Shown: piece after piece, positions 35,075 to 43,713 of the stretch
Position numbering within the stretch: the stretch's first letter is position 1
How the letters are laid out: every line of letters starts with the position of its first letter
NCBI GenBank assembly: GCA_013360585.1
Contig: JABWBH010000025.1
Span: 36,905-100,904 of the forward strand
Length of the DNA stretch: 64,000 nt
Reading direction: 5' to 3'
Source: Phycisphaerae bacterium
Lineage (GTDB): Bacteria; Planctomycetota; Phycisphaerae; UBA1845
The notes under the pieces: model-generated
Database searches by the model: none
What the model was told of the DNA's origin: nothing
The model's input: only the letters and a program-made list of their open reading frames with translations
Translations under genes and position numbers: made by a program

Positions 35075-37384
35075 TCAGGCGCCGAGGAACGCCAGCGCCC
35101 GATCCGAGTTGCCGTCCATCGCCACCGTCAGCGTCCGCCCGCGCGACGCCGCACGCACGTCGATCACTCGCACCTCTTGCTGGAGATCCGCGTCCTCCGG
35201 AAGCAGATGCGGGAGGAGATTTCGGGCCTGTTGAAAGAACCCCTCATTGAAGCGGATGCCCTCGGCATCCGGATACAGCGGCAGGTAGTCGATCCGCGCC
35301 TCGACGAGATCCTGAAAGAAATGCGTTCCGAACGAAACCTCGGGGACATACCCGCCCTTCTGCCGCGCCACCTCGATCAGCATCCGCGAGTGATGGATGT
35401 CCGCGTACCGCACCGGAACGCCGAGGCGAATATCGTTGCTGCCCCACCGCCCGGGTCCGATCAGGATGAACTTCCGCCGCGGAAGAACGTGATTCAGCCG
35501 CCCGACCACCCGTCCGATCGCCACCCGCCGCTCGCGCGTCTCCACCCGGTCATATGCCACCGGATCCACGTACACGATGTACTCGATCCCCGACACCCAC
35601 CCGCTGCGCACGTAACGATCCGCCGAAAACAGCACGTCCGCCTCGGGCACGTCCGAAGGGATCGAAACGGCCTGGCTCTGCTCCGCCTGCGACAGCGGGC
35701 GGCACTGAAGCACGTAGAACATTTCGCCGTCACTGGCGAACTCCATGTCCACCGGCTGACCGTATGCCTCCTCCAGCCGGTGAAGCATGTCCTTCACGTG
35801 CGGCGCGAACACCCCGCCCGACAGCAGCTTGTCGAACGTGATGTAGAGGCTCGACGGGTCGCCCTCCACCAGCACGCTGGTCGGCGGATACAGACCCTCC
35901 TCCCGCCGGACCGACACGATCCGATCGAGCATCGGGAAAGGCTGCGACGGGTCCAGAAGGTCCGCCAGGCGCACCGCCTCGAACCGGTTCGCCTCAAGAT
36001 TGATGACGTCCACCGTGCGCTGCGAGTACCGGATGATATCCAGGGCGCTCGACTCCGGACGCAGCGTCGGCGCGCCCAGCGCCACCATCCGGGGGTAATC
36101 CGACCCGACGCGATCCACCGCCCGCGTGCCCAGGCCCATCACCAGCCGCATCAACCCGTCCTCGCGCCGGATGCGCGGCGTCCACCGGTACTCGTTCCGC
36201 GAGAACGCCACGCCCGCAAAAAGCGGCAGAAGGTAGTGCCGGTACTGAACGCCGACGACCTTCTGAATGATGACCGCCATGTCTTCCTGGTAGTCGATGA
36301 GATTATGCTCGCGGCGGTACTGGATCGGGTCCGGGGCGAGCGTGCTGGCGTAGACCTCCGCGATCGCCCCGAGCAGGGCGTGCAGGCGGCTTTCCAGATC
36401 CCCCTGGTTGGCGACGAATACGCTGGCGTATTTGCCCGAGAACGCCGTGCCGAAGCGGTCCTCCAGCAGGCTGCTCGATCGCACGATCAGCGGGTGCGTG
36501 TTCACCTCCGCGAGAATCCGCCGCAGCGACTGCATGATCTCCACGGGGAAGTCCCCGTTGCGGAACACTCCCTTGATCAGCGGGTATTCGTTGGCTACCT
36601 GGTCGATCGGCTTGTATTTCTGATTCTGCCACTCCCCGAGCCGGTTGATCCGCATGAACTCCTCGATGAGGTCCGAGCGGATAAAGTACGATTCCGGCAG
36701 CGCCACCGGCAGGAACGGTTTCGCCCGTGATTCCGTCTGCTGGAGGATGTGATACGCCAGCAGCATGCCCCCGGCCTTGCCGCCGATCTTTCCGACAGCC
36801 TTGTCCGTGGACACCATCCGTTTCGTGAGTTCAGCGAAATCGCGCACGCGGAGGAACTTCTTCGCTACCCCGATGTAATCGAGATCGTCGCTGATGAAGT
36901 GCCTCGTCAGTGAGACGCGCGTGCCCAACACCTCCGCCTGCTCCAGCTTCGTCTCCCCCTCCGGAAGCGCCGCGAACGTCTGAAGCTGCTGGGACAGGGC
37001 CCGAAACGAAACCTCCCGCTGGGTCGCGAGGTCTTCGATCAGATGCACCTCCTCGCGTTTCACCGTCAGGTTGACCAGATCGTCGAGATCCTCGACGGTG
37101 AAATGACGGCAGACGTGCTCCCGGATCAGCTCGTGCAACCAGACCCGGTCCAACTCGTCAAGGCGGTCCCGCTCCGCACGGTTCGGGTCGTCCAGGTTGG
37201 GCCGGCTTTCGCGCCCGGCGCGGGTCCGGGCCTCGTCATGAATCGCGTCCACCGTGGCGATGCCCCGGGTGTGCAGCGCGATCAGAAGCTGGCGGTAGAT
37301 CCGGTCACTCAGCGCCGGATGCCTGCGCAGGTGGCTTTCGAGGCGAGTGCTGACGTCGCGGCTGCGTTCCTGCACGGTTTCCAT
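35075..37384 (-). CDS. PEP/pyruvate-binding (PPDK N-terminal-like) protein
   Basis: The 769-residue product has a helical N-terminal region (1-195) rich in Arg and Glu. The ATP-grasp domain of pyruvate phosphate dikinase/PEP synthase follows: VGKIGGKAGGMLLAYHIL, HPLIVRSSSLLEDRFGTAFSGKYASVF and EDMAVIIQKVVG. I do not see the swivelling phosphohistidine motif or the PEP-utilising barrel, so it cannot be a complete PEP synthase. Such stand-alone proteins may phosphorylate other substrates. The C-terminal third (KFILIGPGRWGSNDIRLGVPV) is not recognised. A possible promoter lies near 37476-37497. Confidence 0.75.
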   Translation of the reverse strand: METVQERSRDVSTRLESHLRRHPALSDRIYRQLLIALHTRGIATVDAIHDEARTRAGRESRPNLDDPNRAERDRLDELDRVWLHELIREHVCRHFTVEDLDDLVNLTVKREEVHLIEDLATQREVSFRALSQQLQTFAALPEGETKLEQAEVLGTRVSLTRHFISDDLDYIGVAKKFLRVRDFAELTKRMVSTDKAVGKIGGKAGGMLLAYHILQQTESRAKPFLPVALPESYFIRSDLIEEFMRINRLGEWQNQKYKPIDQVANEYPLIKGVFRNGDFPVEIMQSLRRILAEVNTHPLIVRSSSLLEDRFGTAFSGKYASVFVANQGDLESRLHALLGAIAEVYASTLAPDPIQYRREHNLIDYQEDMAVIIQKVVGVQYRHYLLPLFAGVAFSRNEYRWTPRIRREDGLMRLVMGLGTRAVDRVGSDYPRMVALGAPTLRPESSALDIIRYSQRTVDVINLEANRFEAVRLADLLDPSQPFPMLDRIVSVRREEGLYPPTSVLVEGDPSSLYITFDKLLSGGVFAPHVKDMLHRLEEAYGQPVDMEFASDGEMFYVLQCRPLSQAEQSQAVSIPSDVPEADVLFSADRYVRSGWVSGIEYIVYVDPVAYDRVETRERRVAIGRVVGRLNHVLPRRKFILIGPGRWGSNDIRLGVPVRYADIHHSRMLIEVARQKGGYVPEVSFGTHFFQDLVEARIDYLPLYPDAEGIRFNEGFFQQARNLLPHLLPEDADLQQEVRVIDVRAASRGRTLTVAMDGNSDRALAFLGA

Positions 37385-37945
37385 GTCCGTCCGGTTTGCG
37401 GGCGCCCGACGCGCTGGCGACCCTCCGCGAACCTACCGACCGTCGCGCGGCGGGTCAAACCTGATGCGCTTCCGAAATCGTTATTGTACAAACGATTCAG
37501 GGAAAAACCCGGTTCAGGGTCGCCCCTGATATCGGACGAAGTTGAAACACCCGCCTCAATCTGCATCCGCGAACTTCGCCCGGCAATAATTTCGAACCCG
37601 CATACGTTTTGCGGGGGGACGGTCCGTCTGCTCGTCCGACCCGTCCGGCGCCGGCGCGCAACTTTCGTTGCCGCGATCCAAAACGATCTGCGCTTTTTCG
37701 CCGATCCGATGAACGTCAGGGCGGGCGTTGGGTGGATACCGAAAGAGGACATGCCTTCCGGTTGCGACGGGCAGGGACCGGGCTTAGGATTCGAGCGTGA
37801 CGGGACTCGGTGAGCATCAGTCGTCCTCCGAATCACCGAGCATCGCACAAACCTTTTGAAATTAAGTAGTAGGAAGCGCAACGACCAGCCGGGCGCCGCG
37901 GGGGCGGGGACGCTGCCGACATCGGCGGTCAGACAGGTGAACGAT
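37385..37945. other. Divergent intergenic region with inverted repeat
   Basis: This is about 560 bp between divergent genes with no convincing frame. AATCGTT (37476-37482) and AACGATT (37491-37497) form an inverted repeat around TATTGTAC-like sequence that includes a minus-strand TACAAT -10 candidate, so it may be an operator over the promoter of the PPDK-like gene. A second hairpin CCCGCA/TGCGGG lies near 37599-37617. Confidence 0.45.
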
Positions 37946-40141
37946 ATGAAACTGGGGTGCGGTTCACAGAGGCGTCGACGGCGGAACGGCAGGCCTTTGA
38001 TCGTCTTTGTCTTTATTGCCGCCCTGATGTCCTGCGCCGCGCCGGTTTCGGCCTACATCGGCCCCGGTGCGGGGTTCGCGGCGGCGTCATCCGCGTTCGG
38101 CATCCTGCTGGCGATGTTCCTGGGGTTCATCGCCTTGATCACCGCTCCGATCCGCGCCCTGATCCGGTTCTTCAAGCGGCGCAAGGCGCACGCCCGCGCC
38201 CGCGTCCGCCGCGTCGTCGTGCTCGGGCTGGACGGGATGGAGCCGAAGCTGTTTGAGCAGTACCTCGCGGAAGGAAAGCTGCCGAATTTCCAGCGCCTGA
38301 TGCAGCAGGGCTGTTACAAGCGCCTCGGGACGGTCGCACCGCCGCTGTCCCCCGTCGCCTGGTCCAGCTTCAGCACCGGGTGCAACCCGGGGAAGCATAA
38401 CATCTTCGACTTCCTCACCCGCGACCGGCGCAACTACATGCCGCAGATGTCCTCGGTGCATATCAGCAGCCACCGTCGCACGGTGAAAATCCTCGGCAAG
38501 GAGATTCCCTACGGCGCGCCGGAAATGCGCGGACTGCGCCGCGGCAAACCGTTCTGGACGACCCTCGGCGAATACGGCATTTTCTCGAGCATCATCCGCG
38601 TTCCGATCACCTGGCCCCCGGAAAAGCATCGCGGCGTGCTGCTTTCGGCGATGTGCCTTCCGGATCTGCGCGGCAGCCAGGGCACGTTCTCGTTTTACAC
38701 CTCGAAGGGAAAGAACGCGGAGCACACCGGCGGCGAGCAGATTCACGTCGAGGTCAAGGGCGACGTCGTGGATTCCTACTTCGTCGGCCCGCCGGGCAAG
38801 GATGGCAAACCGGTGCGAGCGCCGTTCCGCGTGACGATCGACCGTGCGACGGGAAGCGCGAAGCTCCGCATCGGGAAGGACACACACTCTCTCACGCCCG
38901 GCAAATACACGCCGTGGATCGCCGTTGATTTCAAGATGGGCTTCCGCAGCAAGGTCTCGGGCATCTGCGAGATCCTGCTGCTGTCCACCTCGCCGCACTT
39001 CGAGATGTACGTCACGCCGCTGAACATCGACCCCGATGCTCCGGCGATGCCGATCTCACATCCGGGCGTCTACGCCACGTACCTCTCCAAGACGCAGGGC
39101 AAGTTCGCCACCCTCGGACTGGCTGAGGACACCTGGGCGATGAACGAGAAGATTCTCGACGACGACGGGTTCCTGCATCAGTGCATCGAGGCTGATCATG
39201 AGCGAGAGATCATGTTCTTCGACGCCCTCAGGAAGGTGAAAGAGGGGCTGGTCGTCTGCGTCTTCGACGGCACGGACCGCATTCAGCACATGTTCTGGCG
39301 CTACATTGATCCGAAGCACCCCGGGCAGAAAGGTCAGTGCCCGCCGGACCGCCAGCGCCGCAAGGCGATCGAGGAGCTTTACCTCCGCAATGACAAGCTG
39401 GTGGGCAAGGTGCTCGACCAGGCCAACGACGACAAGACGTTGCTCTTCGTCATCAGCGATCACGGGTTCAACTCCTTCCGCCGCGGCATCGACTGGAACC
39501 GCTGGCTCATCGAGAACGGCTACATGACCCTCAAGCCGGACGCGAAACCGGGGGCGAAGTACCTGGCGAACGTGGACTGGTCGAAGACGCGGGCCTACTG
39601 CCTCGGACTGGCGGGGGTCTGGCTGAACGTCAAGGACCGCGAGTCGCAGGGCATCGTCGAACCGGGCGAGCAGGAGCGCAAACTCCGGGAGGAGATCTGC
39701 GCGAAGATGAACGAACTGAAGGATCCGCAGACCGGCGAGGCGGCGATCAAGCGGGCGATGGACTCCCGCGTCATTTACCGCGGCCCCTTCAAGGAGGAGG
39801 CTCCGGACATCATCGTCGGATACAACGAAGGCTACCGCGTTTCGTGGGAGGCGGCGATCGGCGACATCACCAACACGACGTTCTGCGACAACGTGAAGGC
39901 GTGGAGCGGCGACCACTGCATCCACCCGTCGCTGGTTCCAGGCGTGATGTTCTGCAACCGGGCGATCGATGCCGACGCCCCGCGTCTGATGGACATCGGA
40001 CCGACGGCACTCGACATGTTCGGCGTCCCCACCCCCGACATCATGGACGGCAAGCCGCTGCGCGTGCTCAACTGGGGACAGAAGGCCGACACCGGAACGG
40101 CGCTTCCGCGGCAACAGAAACCGGAGGCTGCGGTCGTTTGA
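37946..40141 (+). CDS. Membrane-anchored phosphodiesterase, alkaline phosphatase superfamily
   Basis: The 731-residue product starts with a signal or anchor helix. An AYIGPGAGFAAASSAFGILLAMFLGFIALITAP segment comes next (a YIGPGAG motif plus membrane helix), then a basic stretch. The catalytic domain carries VVVLGLDGMEPKLFEQYL (metal Asp), SPVAWSSFSTGCNPGKHNIFDF (nucleophile loop), VFDGTDRIQHMFWR, FVISDHGFNSF and AWSGDHCIHPSLVPGV, all typical of type I phosphodiesterase/nucleotide pyrophosphatase folds. The substrate is unknown. ATG 37946 has AGGTGA upstream. It is the first of four genes on this strand and is paralogous to the next one. Confidence 0.83.
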   Translation: MKLGCGSQRRRRRNGRPLIVFVFIAALMSCAAPVSAYIGPGAGFAAASSAFGILLAMFLGFIALITAPIRALIRFFKRRKAHARARVRRVVVLGLDGMEPKLFEQYLAEGKLPNFQRLMQQGCYKRLGTVAPPLSPVAWSSFSTGCNPGKHNIFDFLTRDRRNYMPQMSSVHISSHRRTVKILGKEIPYGAPEMRGLRRGKPFWTTLGEYGIFSSIIRVPITWPPEKHRGVLLSAMCLPDLRGSQGTFSFYTSKGKNAEHTGGEQIHVEVKGDVVDSYFVGPPGKDGKPVRAPFRVTIDRATGSAKLRIGKDTHSLTPGKYTPWIAVDFKMGFRSKVSGICEILLLSTSPHFEMYVTPLNIDPDAPAMPISHPGVYATYLSKTQGKFATLGLAEDTWAMNEKILDDDGFLHQCIEADHEREIMFFDALRKVKEGLVVCVFDGTDRIQHMFWRYIDPKHPGQKGQCPPDRQRRKAIEELYLRNDKLVGKVLDQANDDKTLLFVISDHGFNSFRRGIDWNRWLIENGYMTLKPDAKPGAKYLANVDWSKTRAYCLGLAGVWLNVKDRESQGIVEPGEQERKLREEICAKMNELKDPQTGEAAIKRAMDSRVIYRGPFKEEAPDIIVGYNEGYRVSWEAAIGDITNTTFCDNVKAWSGDHCIHPSLVPGVMFCNRAIDADAPRLMDIGPTALDMFGVPTPDIMDGKPLRVLNWGQKADTGTALPRQQKPEAAVV

Positions 40142-40143
40142 AG

Positions 40144-40178
40144 GAATGTGGAATGCAGAATGCGGAATGCAGAATGAA
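40144..40178 (+). repeat. Five tandem GAATGNN heptamers
   Basis: Five exact-length 7-bp units (GAATGTG, GAATGCA, GAATGCG, GAATGCA, GAATGAA) follow the preceding stop codon by two bases and contain the start codon of the next gene. The same unit occurs at 42604-42624 and, diverged, at 2262-2342. Confidence 0.85.
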
Positions 40179-42348
40179 GGCGATATGCCGGACAGAGAGG
40201 GACTGTGGGAGTACCGCGTGCATCGCGGACGGATTGCGATCCGCCCTTCTTGTCGCCCTGGCGTTCGTCGGGCTGGTGCTGCCCGGGTGCGGCGAGAAGG
40301 CCTCGAAGGCCGAGGGGAAGAAAGTCATCGTGCTCGGTCTGGACGGGATGGATCCGCGTCTGCTGCGGCGCCTGATGGACGAGGGACGGATGCCGACGTT
40401 CTCGAAACTTGCGGCGAAGGGCGGCTTCTGGGAGCTGGGGACGAGCGTCCCGCCGCAAAGCCCGGTGGCGTGGTCCAACTTCATCGTCGGCGGAGACCCC
40501 GGCGCGCACGGCGTTTTCGACTTCATTCACCGCGAGTTTGAGGACGGCCAGATTCTTCCTTATTACTCGACGAACGAGACCACCTACGGCGAAAAACCTT
40601 ACGAGATGTTCGGGTTCTACATGCCGATGCCGTGGCAGGAATCCAGCAAACTGCTGCTGAAGCGCGGCGGAAAACCGTTCTGGGATTACCTGGACGAGAA
40701 GGGCATCCCCTCGCGCCTCTACCGCATACCCGCGAACTACCCGCCCAGCGAGTCAAAGCACGGGTACGTTAAGGCGTTGTCCGGGATGGGCACGACCGAT
40801 CTGATGGGCACGCAGGGCACCTTTCAGTGGTTCAGCGCCGAATTCGACGACGACGTCGGGAGCCCGGATGATGGCGGGCGCGCTGCGCCGCTGAAGTACG
40901 ACATGGAGATGCAGCGCTGGCACTGCAAGCTGGCGGGCATCCCCAACCCGATGGTCATCGCCGCGCAGGGCGCGGAAATGACGATCCCGATCTACATCGA
41001 ACCGGACCGGGAAGAGTCGATCGCCCGGATATCCTACGTCAATCAGGCGCCGAAGTGGGGGATGGACCAGCCCGTCGAGTTCCTCCTGCGCGAAGGAGAG
41101 TGGAGCGACTGGAAACCCGTCGTGTTTCTCCCGTCGCCTTTCGACCCCGGCGGGGGCGCGGGAAGCCGCGGGATCGTCCGCTTCCAGTTGCGCAAGGCGG
41201 ATCCCCCTGAGCTTTACGTCACGCCGATCAACTTCGATCCGGCGTATCCCTCGGGCAAGATCACCGAACCGGACGACTTCGCGCAGGAGCTGGCGAAGGG
41301 CGTCGGTCCGTTTTACACGAAGGGCTTCGCCGAGGATTTCCACGCCCGCGAGGCGAAGATCAAGATCGACCTCGGCGGATACGCCACGGAGCTGCGCCTC
41401 TTCGACGATGAGGATTACAAGACGCAGACGCAGTTCGTGATGGACGAGGGCAAAAAGCTCCTGACGCACGCCCTTTCCGAGTACAAGGACGGCCTGTTGT
41501 TCTTCTACTTCTCCAGCACGGACCTCGTCGGGCACGTCTTTTACTGGGAGCCCGAGCCTGGTGAACCGGAGGAGTTCACTGATCACCCCGTGCGCGACGA
41601 CGAGGACGCCGAAACCTACACGAAGTCGCTGCGCGAGACGTACGTCCAGTGCGACGCGGAACTCGCCAAGGTGCTGGAGAAAGCCGGCGACGACGCGACC
41701 GTCTTCGTCATGAGCGACCACGGCTTCATGCGCTACAAGCGCAAGCTCAACCTCAACACCTGGCTGCTGGAGAACGGCTTCATCTCGCTTAAGGACGAGG
41801 AGAAGCGCCGCGGCAGCCTCAACGACCTGGTGGACTGGTCGAAAACGAAGGCCTACAGCTTCGGTCTGAACGCGATCTACCTGAACCTGAAGGGCCGCGA
41901 ACCGCAGGGCGCCGTGGATCCGAAGGACCGGGACGCCGTCCTGCGCGAAATATCGGACAAACTGCGGGCGACGCGCGACCCGCTGGACGAGCGCCCGGTG
42001 GTCAAGACGGTCTACCGGACGGACGAAGTGTACCACGGGGACTACGCCCCGGGCGGCAAGTTCGATCAGCACACGCCGGACCTCATCGTCGGGCTGCACC
42101 GCGAGTACGTCGTGCGCCTCGGGGGGACGGGCGACCTGTCGCTGAAGTGGATTTACAACAACACCGGAGAGTGGAGCGCGGATCACTGCATTGCCGCTGA
42201 ACTCGTTCCCGGTATCCTGCTGAGCAACCGGAAGATCACGGTGACCGATCCGAACCTGACGGACCTGGCGCCGACGATCCTCGCGGAGTTCGGGATCGAG
42301 AAACCCGAGAAAATGACGGGGCGGAACCTGTTTGCACCCCCGAAATAG
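40153..42348 (+). CDS. Lipoprotein phosphodiesterase, alkaline phosphatase superfamily
   Basis: The 731-residue paralogue of the upstream gene has a lipoprotein signal (ALLVALAFVGLVLPGC) instead of the YIGPGAG anchor. The same catalytic blocks occur: VIVLGLDGMDPRLLRRLM, SPVAWSNFIVGGDPGAHGVFDF, STDLVGHVFYW, FVMSDHGFMRYKRK and EWSADHCIAAELVPGILLSN. It probably acts outside the inner membrane on a phosphodiester such as a lipid or glycan head group. ATG 40153 has GAAGGA seven bases before it. ATG 40174, exactly three repeat units later, is an in-frame alternative, so the first residues are encoded by heptamer repeats. Confidence 0.83.
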   Translation: MQNAECRMKAICRTERDCGSTACIADGLRSALLVALAFVGLVLPGCGEKASKAEGKKVIVLGLDGMDPRLLRRLMDEGRMPTFSKLAAKGGFWELGTSVPPQSPVAWSNFIVGGDPGAHGVFDFIHREFEDGQILPYYSTNETTYGEKPYEMFGFYMPMPWQESSKLLLKRGGKPFWDYLDEKGIPSRLYRIPANYPPSESKHGYVKALSGMGTTDLMGTQGTFQWFSAEFDDDVGSPDDGGRAAPLKYDMEMQRWHCKLAGIPNPMVIAAQGAEMTIPIYIEPDREESIARISYVNQAPKWGMDQPVEFLLREGEWSDWKPVVFLPSPFDPGGGAGSRGIVRFQLRKADPPELYVTPINFDPAYPSGKITEPDDFAQELAKGVGPFYTKGFAEDFHAREAKIKIDLGGYATELRLFDDEDYKTQTQFVMDEGKKLLTHALSEYKDGLLFFYFSSTDLVGHVFYWEPEPGEPEEFTDHPVRDDEDAETYTKSLRETYVQCDAELAKVLEKAGDDATVFVMSDHGFMRYKRKLNLNTWLLENGFISLKDEEKRRGSLNDLVDWSKTKAYSFGLNAIYLNLKGREPQGAVDPKDRDAVLREISDKLRATRDPLDERPVVKTVYRTDEVYHGDYAPGGKFDQHTPDLIVGLHREYVVRLGGTGDLSLKWIYNNTGEWSADHCIAAELVPGILLSNRKITVTDPNLTDLAPTILAEFGIEKPEKMTGRNLFAPPK

Positions 42349-42410
42349 ACGTGTCGCCGGCGGCGCGGCGCCGCCTGAAGGCGGGACGAGGAACGAAACA
42401 CGAGGACGAC

Positions 42411-42599
42411 ATGGCTGAGAAGATCAAAATCGACGGGCATCTTTATGACCGCCTTAAGAAGGTCACCGAGATCGCGGGGTACACCAGCGTGGACGACTTC
42501 GTCACGCACATGATCGAGAAGGAACTGACGAAGATCGAATCCGCGGATTCGGATTCCGACGTGGAGGAGCGCCTGCGCGGGCTGGGATACATCGAGTAA
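42411..42599 (+). CDS. Small ribbon-helix-helix-like protein
   Basis: The 62-residue product has a beta-strand plus two-helix layout (KIKIDGHLYDRLKKVTEIAGYTSVDDFVTHMIEKELTK) that fits an Arc/MetJ-type ribbon-helix-helix dimer. It ends in the tail DVEERLRGLGYIE, a form I associate with the C-termini of sulfatase and alkaline phosphatase proteins of related bacteria. ATG 42411 follows GAGG by five bases. It lies 62 bp after the lipoprotein phosphodiesterase and may regulate the operon or bind its partners. Function is unproven. Confidence 0.68.
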   Translation: MAEKIKIDGHLYDRLKKVTEIAGYTSVDDFVTHMIEKELTKIESADSDSDVEERLRGLGYIE

Positions 42600-42603
42600 G
42601 GGC

Positions 42604-42624
42604 GAATGATGAATCGCGAATGAC
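42604..42624 (+). repeat. Three GAATNNN heptamers
   Basis: GAATGAT, GAATCGC and GAATGAC lie back to back, starting five bases after the stop of the small ribbon-helix-helix-like gene. This is the same repeat family as 40144-40178. Confidence 0.7.
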
Positions 42625-42695
42625 GGAGACGGGGGCCGGAAGGCGCCCCCGCCTGACCGGCGCAACCGGCCGTCGTCGTTGCGAATCCTGAAACC

Positions 42696-43559
42696 ATGTC
42701 CGCTTTAAACCGACTCAGCAACTGGCTTTTCGACCTGACGTTCGCACCGATGGCGGGGCTTCCGCCGTGGGCGTCGCTGGGAGTCATCAGCGCCGTGATC
42801 GGCGTGGTGATGCTGCTGGCGTACAAGTACACGTCGTGGCAGTCGCAGATCGGCAAGGCTCGCGACGAGATCAAGGCGCGGATGCTGGCGATGAAGCTCT
42901 TCAAGGACAACCTCGGCGTCACGCTTTCGGCGCAGGGCGGCGTCATCTGGTCGAGCTTCAAGATCCTGCTGCTGTCGATCCCGCCGATCCTGGTAGCGAT
43001 GATTCCGATGGTCCCCCTCCTGGCGCAGCTCGCCGGGCGGTATCAGTTCGCCCCGCTGCCGACGGGCGCCGTGTCCGAAGTGAGGGTCGCGCTTTCCGAC
43101 GCCTTCGCCGAGAAGGAGCAGCACGGCGAGGCGGAGGTCGCGCTTGAGGCGAGCGACGGCGTCGAGGTGCTGGACCGCTGGCGCAGCGGCGACAGCCGCC
43201 AGGTGTGGTGGCGCGTCCGGGCGGATCGCCCCGGGATGCACACGCTCACCGTGCGCGCCGGCGATCAGACGTTCACCAAGCAGTTGCCCGTCGGTGAACC
43301 GGGGTCGATCCCGGCTGCGATCAGCCCGAAGCTCACGAATCATTACACGGGAATGCTCGACAACACCCTGATGCTCCCGTGGGAACCCGCCCCGCCCGCG
43401 GACGCCCCGGTGCGCTCGATCGAAGTCTCCGGACTGATGACCTCCGTGGCGCCGGACGTCCTGCCCATCCCGATCCTCGGAAACTGGATCGTCTACTTCC
43501 TGATCGTGTCGATTCTCTTCGCGCTGCTCTTCAAGCCGCTGTTCAACGTGAGAATCTGA
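42696..43559 (+). CDS. Membrane protein with Oxa1/EMC3-like layout
   Basis: The 287-residue product has a first helix near 25-42 (LGVISAVIGVVMLLAYKYTS). A charged amphipathic hairpin follows (QSQIGKARDEIKARMLAMKLFKDNLGVTL, 49-77), then a second helix near 88-110 (ILLLSIPPILVAMIPMVPLL). A soluble beta-rich domain lies at about 112-260, and a last helix near 267-283 (YFLIVSILFALLFKPLF). The order helix, coiled coil, helix, helix is the minimal Oxa1-superfamily layout (YidC, EMC3/TMCO1, DUF106), here with a domain inserted before the last helix. The match is by layout only. Confidence 0.62.
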   Translation: MSALNRLSNWLFDLTFAPMAGLPPWASLGVISAVIGVVMLLAYKYTSWQSQIGKARDEIKARMLAMKLFKDNLGVTLSAQGGVIWSSFKILLLSIPPILVAMIPMVPLLAQLAGRYQFAPLPTGAVSEVRVALSDAFAEKEQHGEAEVALEASDGVEVLDRWRSGDSRQVWWRVRADRPGMHTLTVRAGDQTFTKQLPVGEPGSIPAAISPKLTNHYTGMLDNTLMLPWEPAPPADAPVRSIEVSGLMTSVAPDVLPIPILGNWIVYFLIVSILFALLFKPLFNVRI

Positions 43560-43570
43560 GGCGTCGGCCC

Positions 43571-43592
43571 AAGCCTGGGGGATCCCAGGCTT
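43571..43592 (+). terminator. Hairpin after the phosphodiesterase operon
   Basis: AAGCCTGGG (43571-43579) pairs perfectly with CCCAGGCTT (43584-43592) around a four-base loop, 12 bp past the stop of the membrane protein gene. The downstream T-tract is weak (CTGAGTTT), so it may be a terminator or one of the repeat hairpins that follow. Confidence 0.55.
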
Positions 43593-43713
43593 CTGAGTTT
43601 CCACGTGACTCCGGGCGCCGGGCGTAGCGTTTGCGGAAGTTTTCGATCATACGAAGACAGCGCGCCGCGGGGTTCCGTCTCGCCGGAGCAGCCGCCCCCC
43701 TCCCCCACGAATC

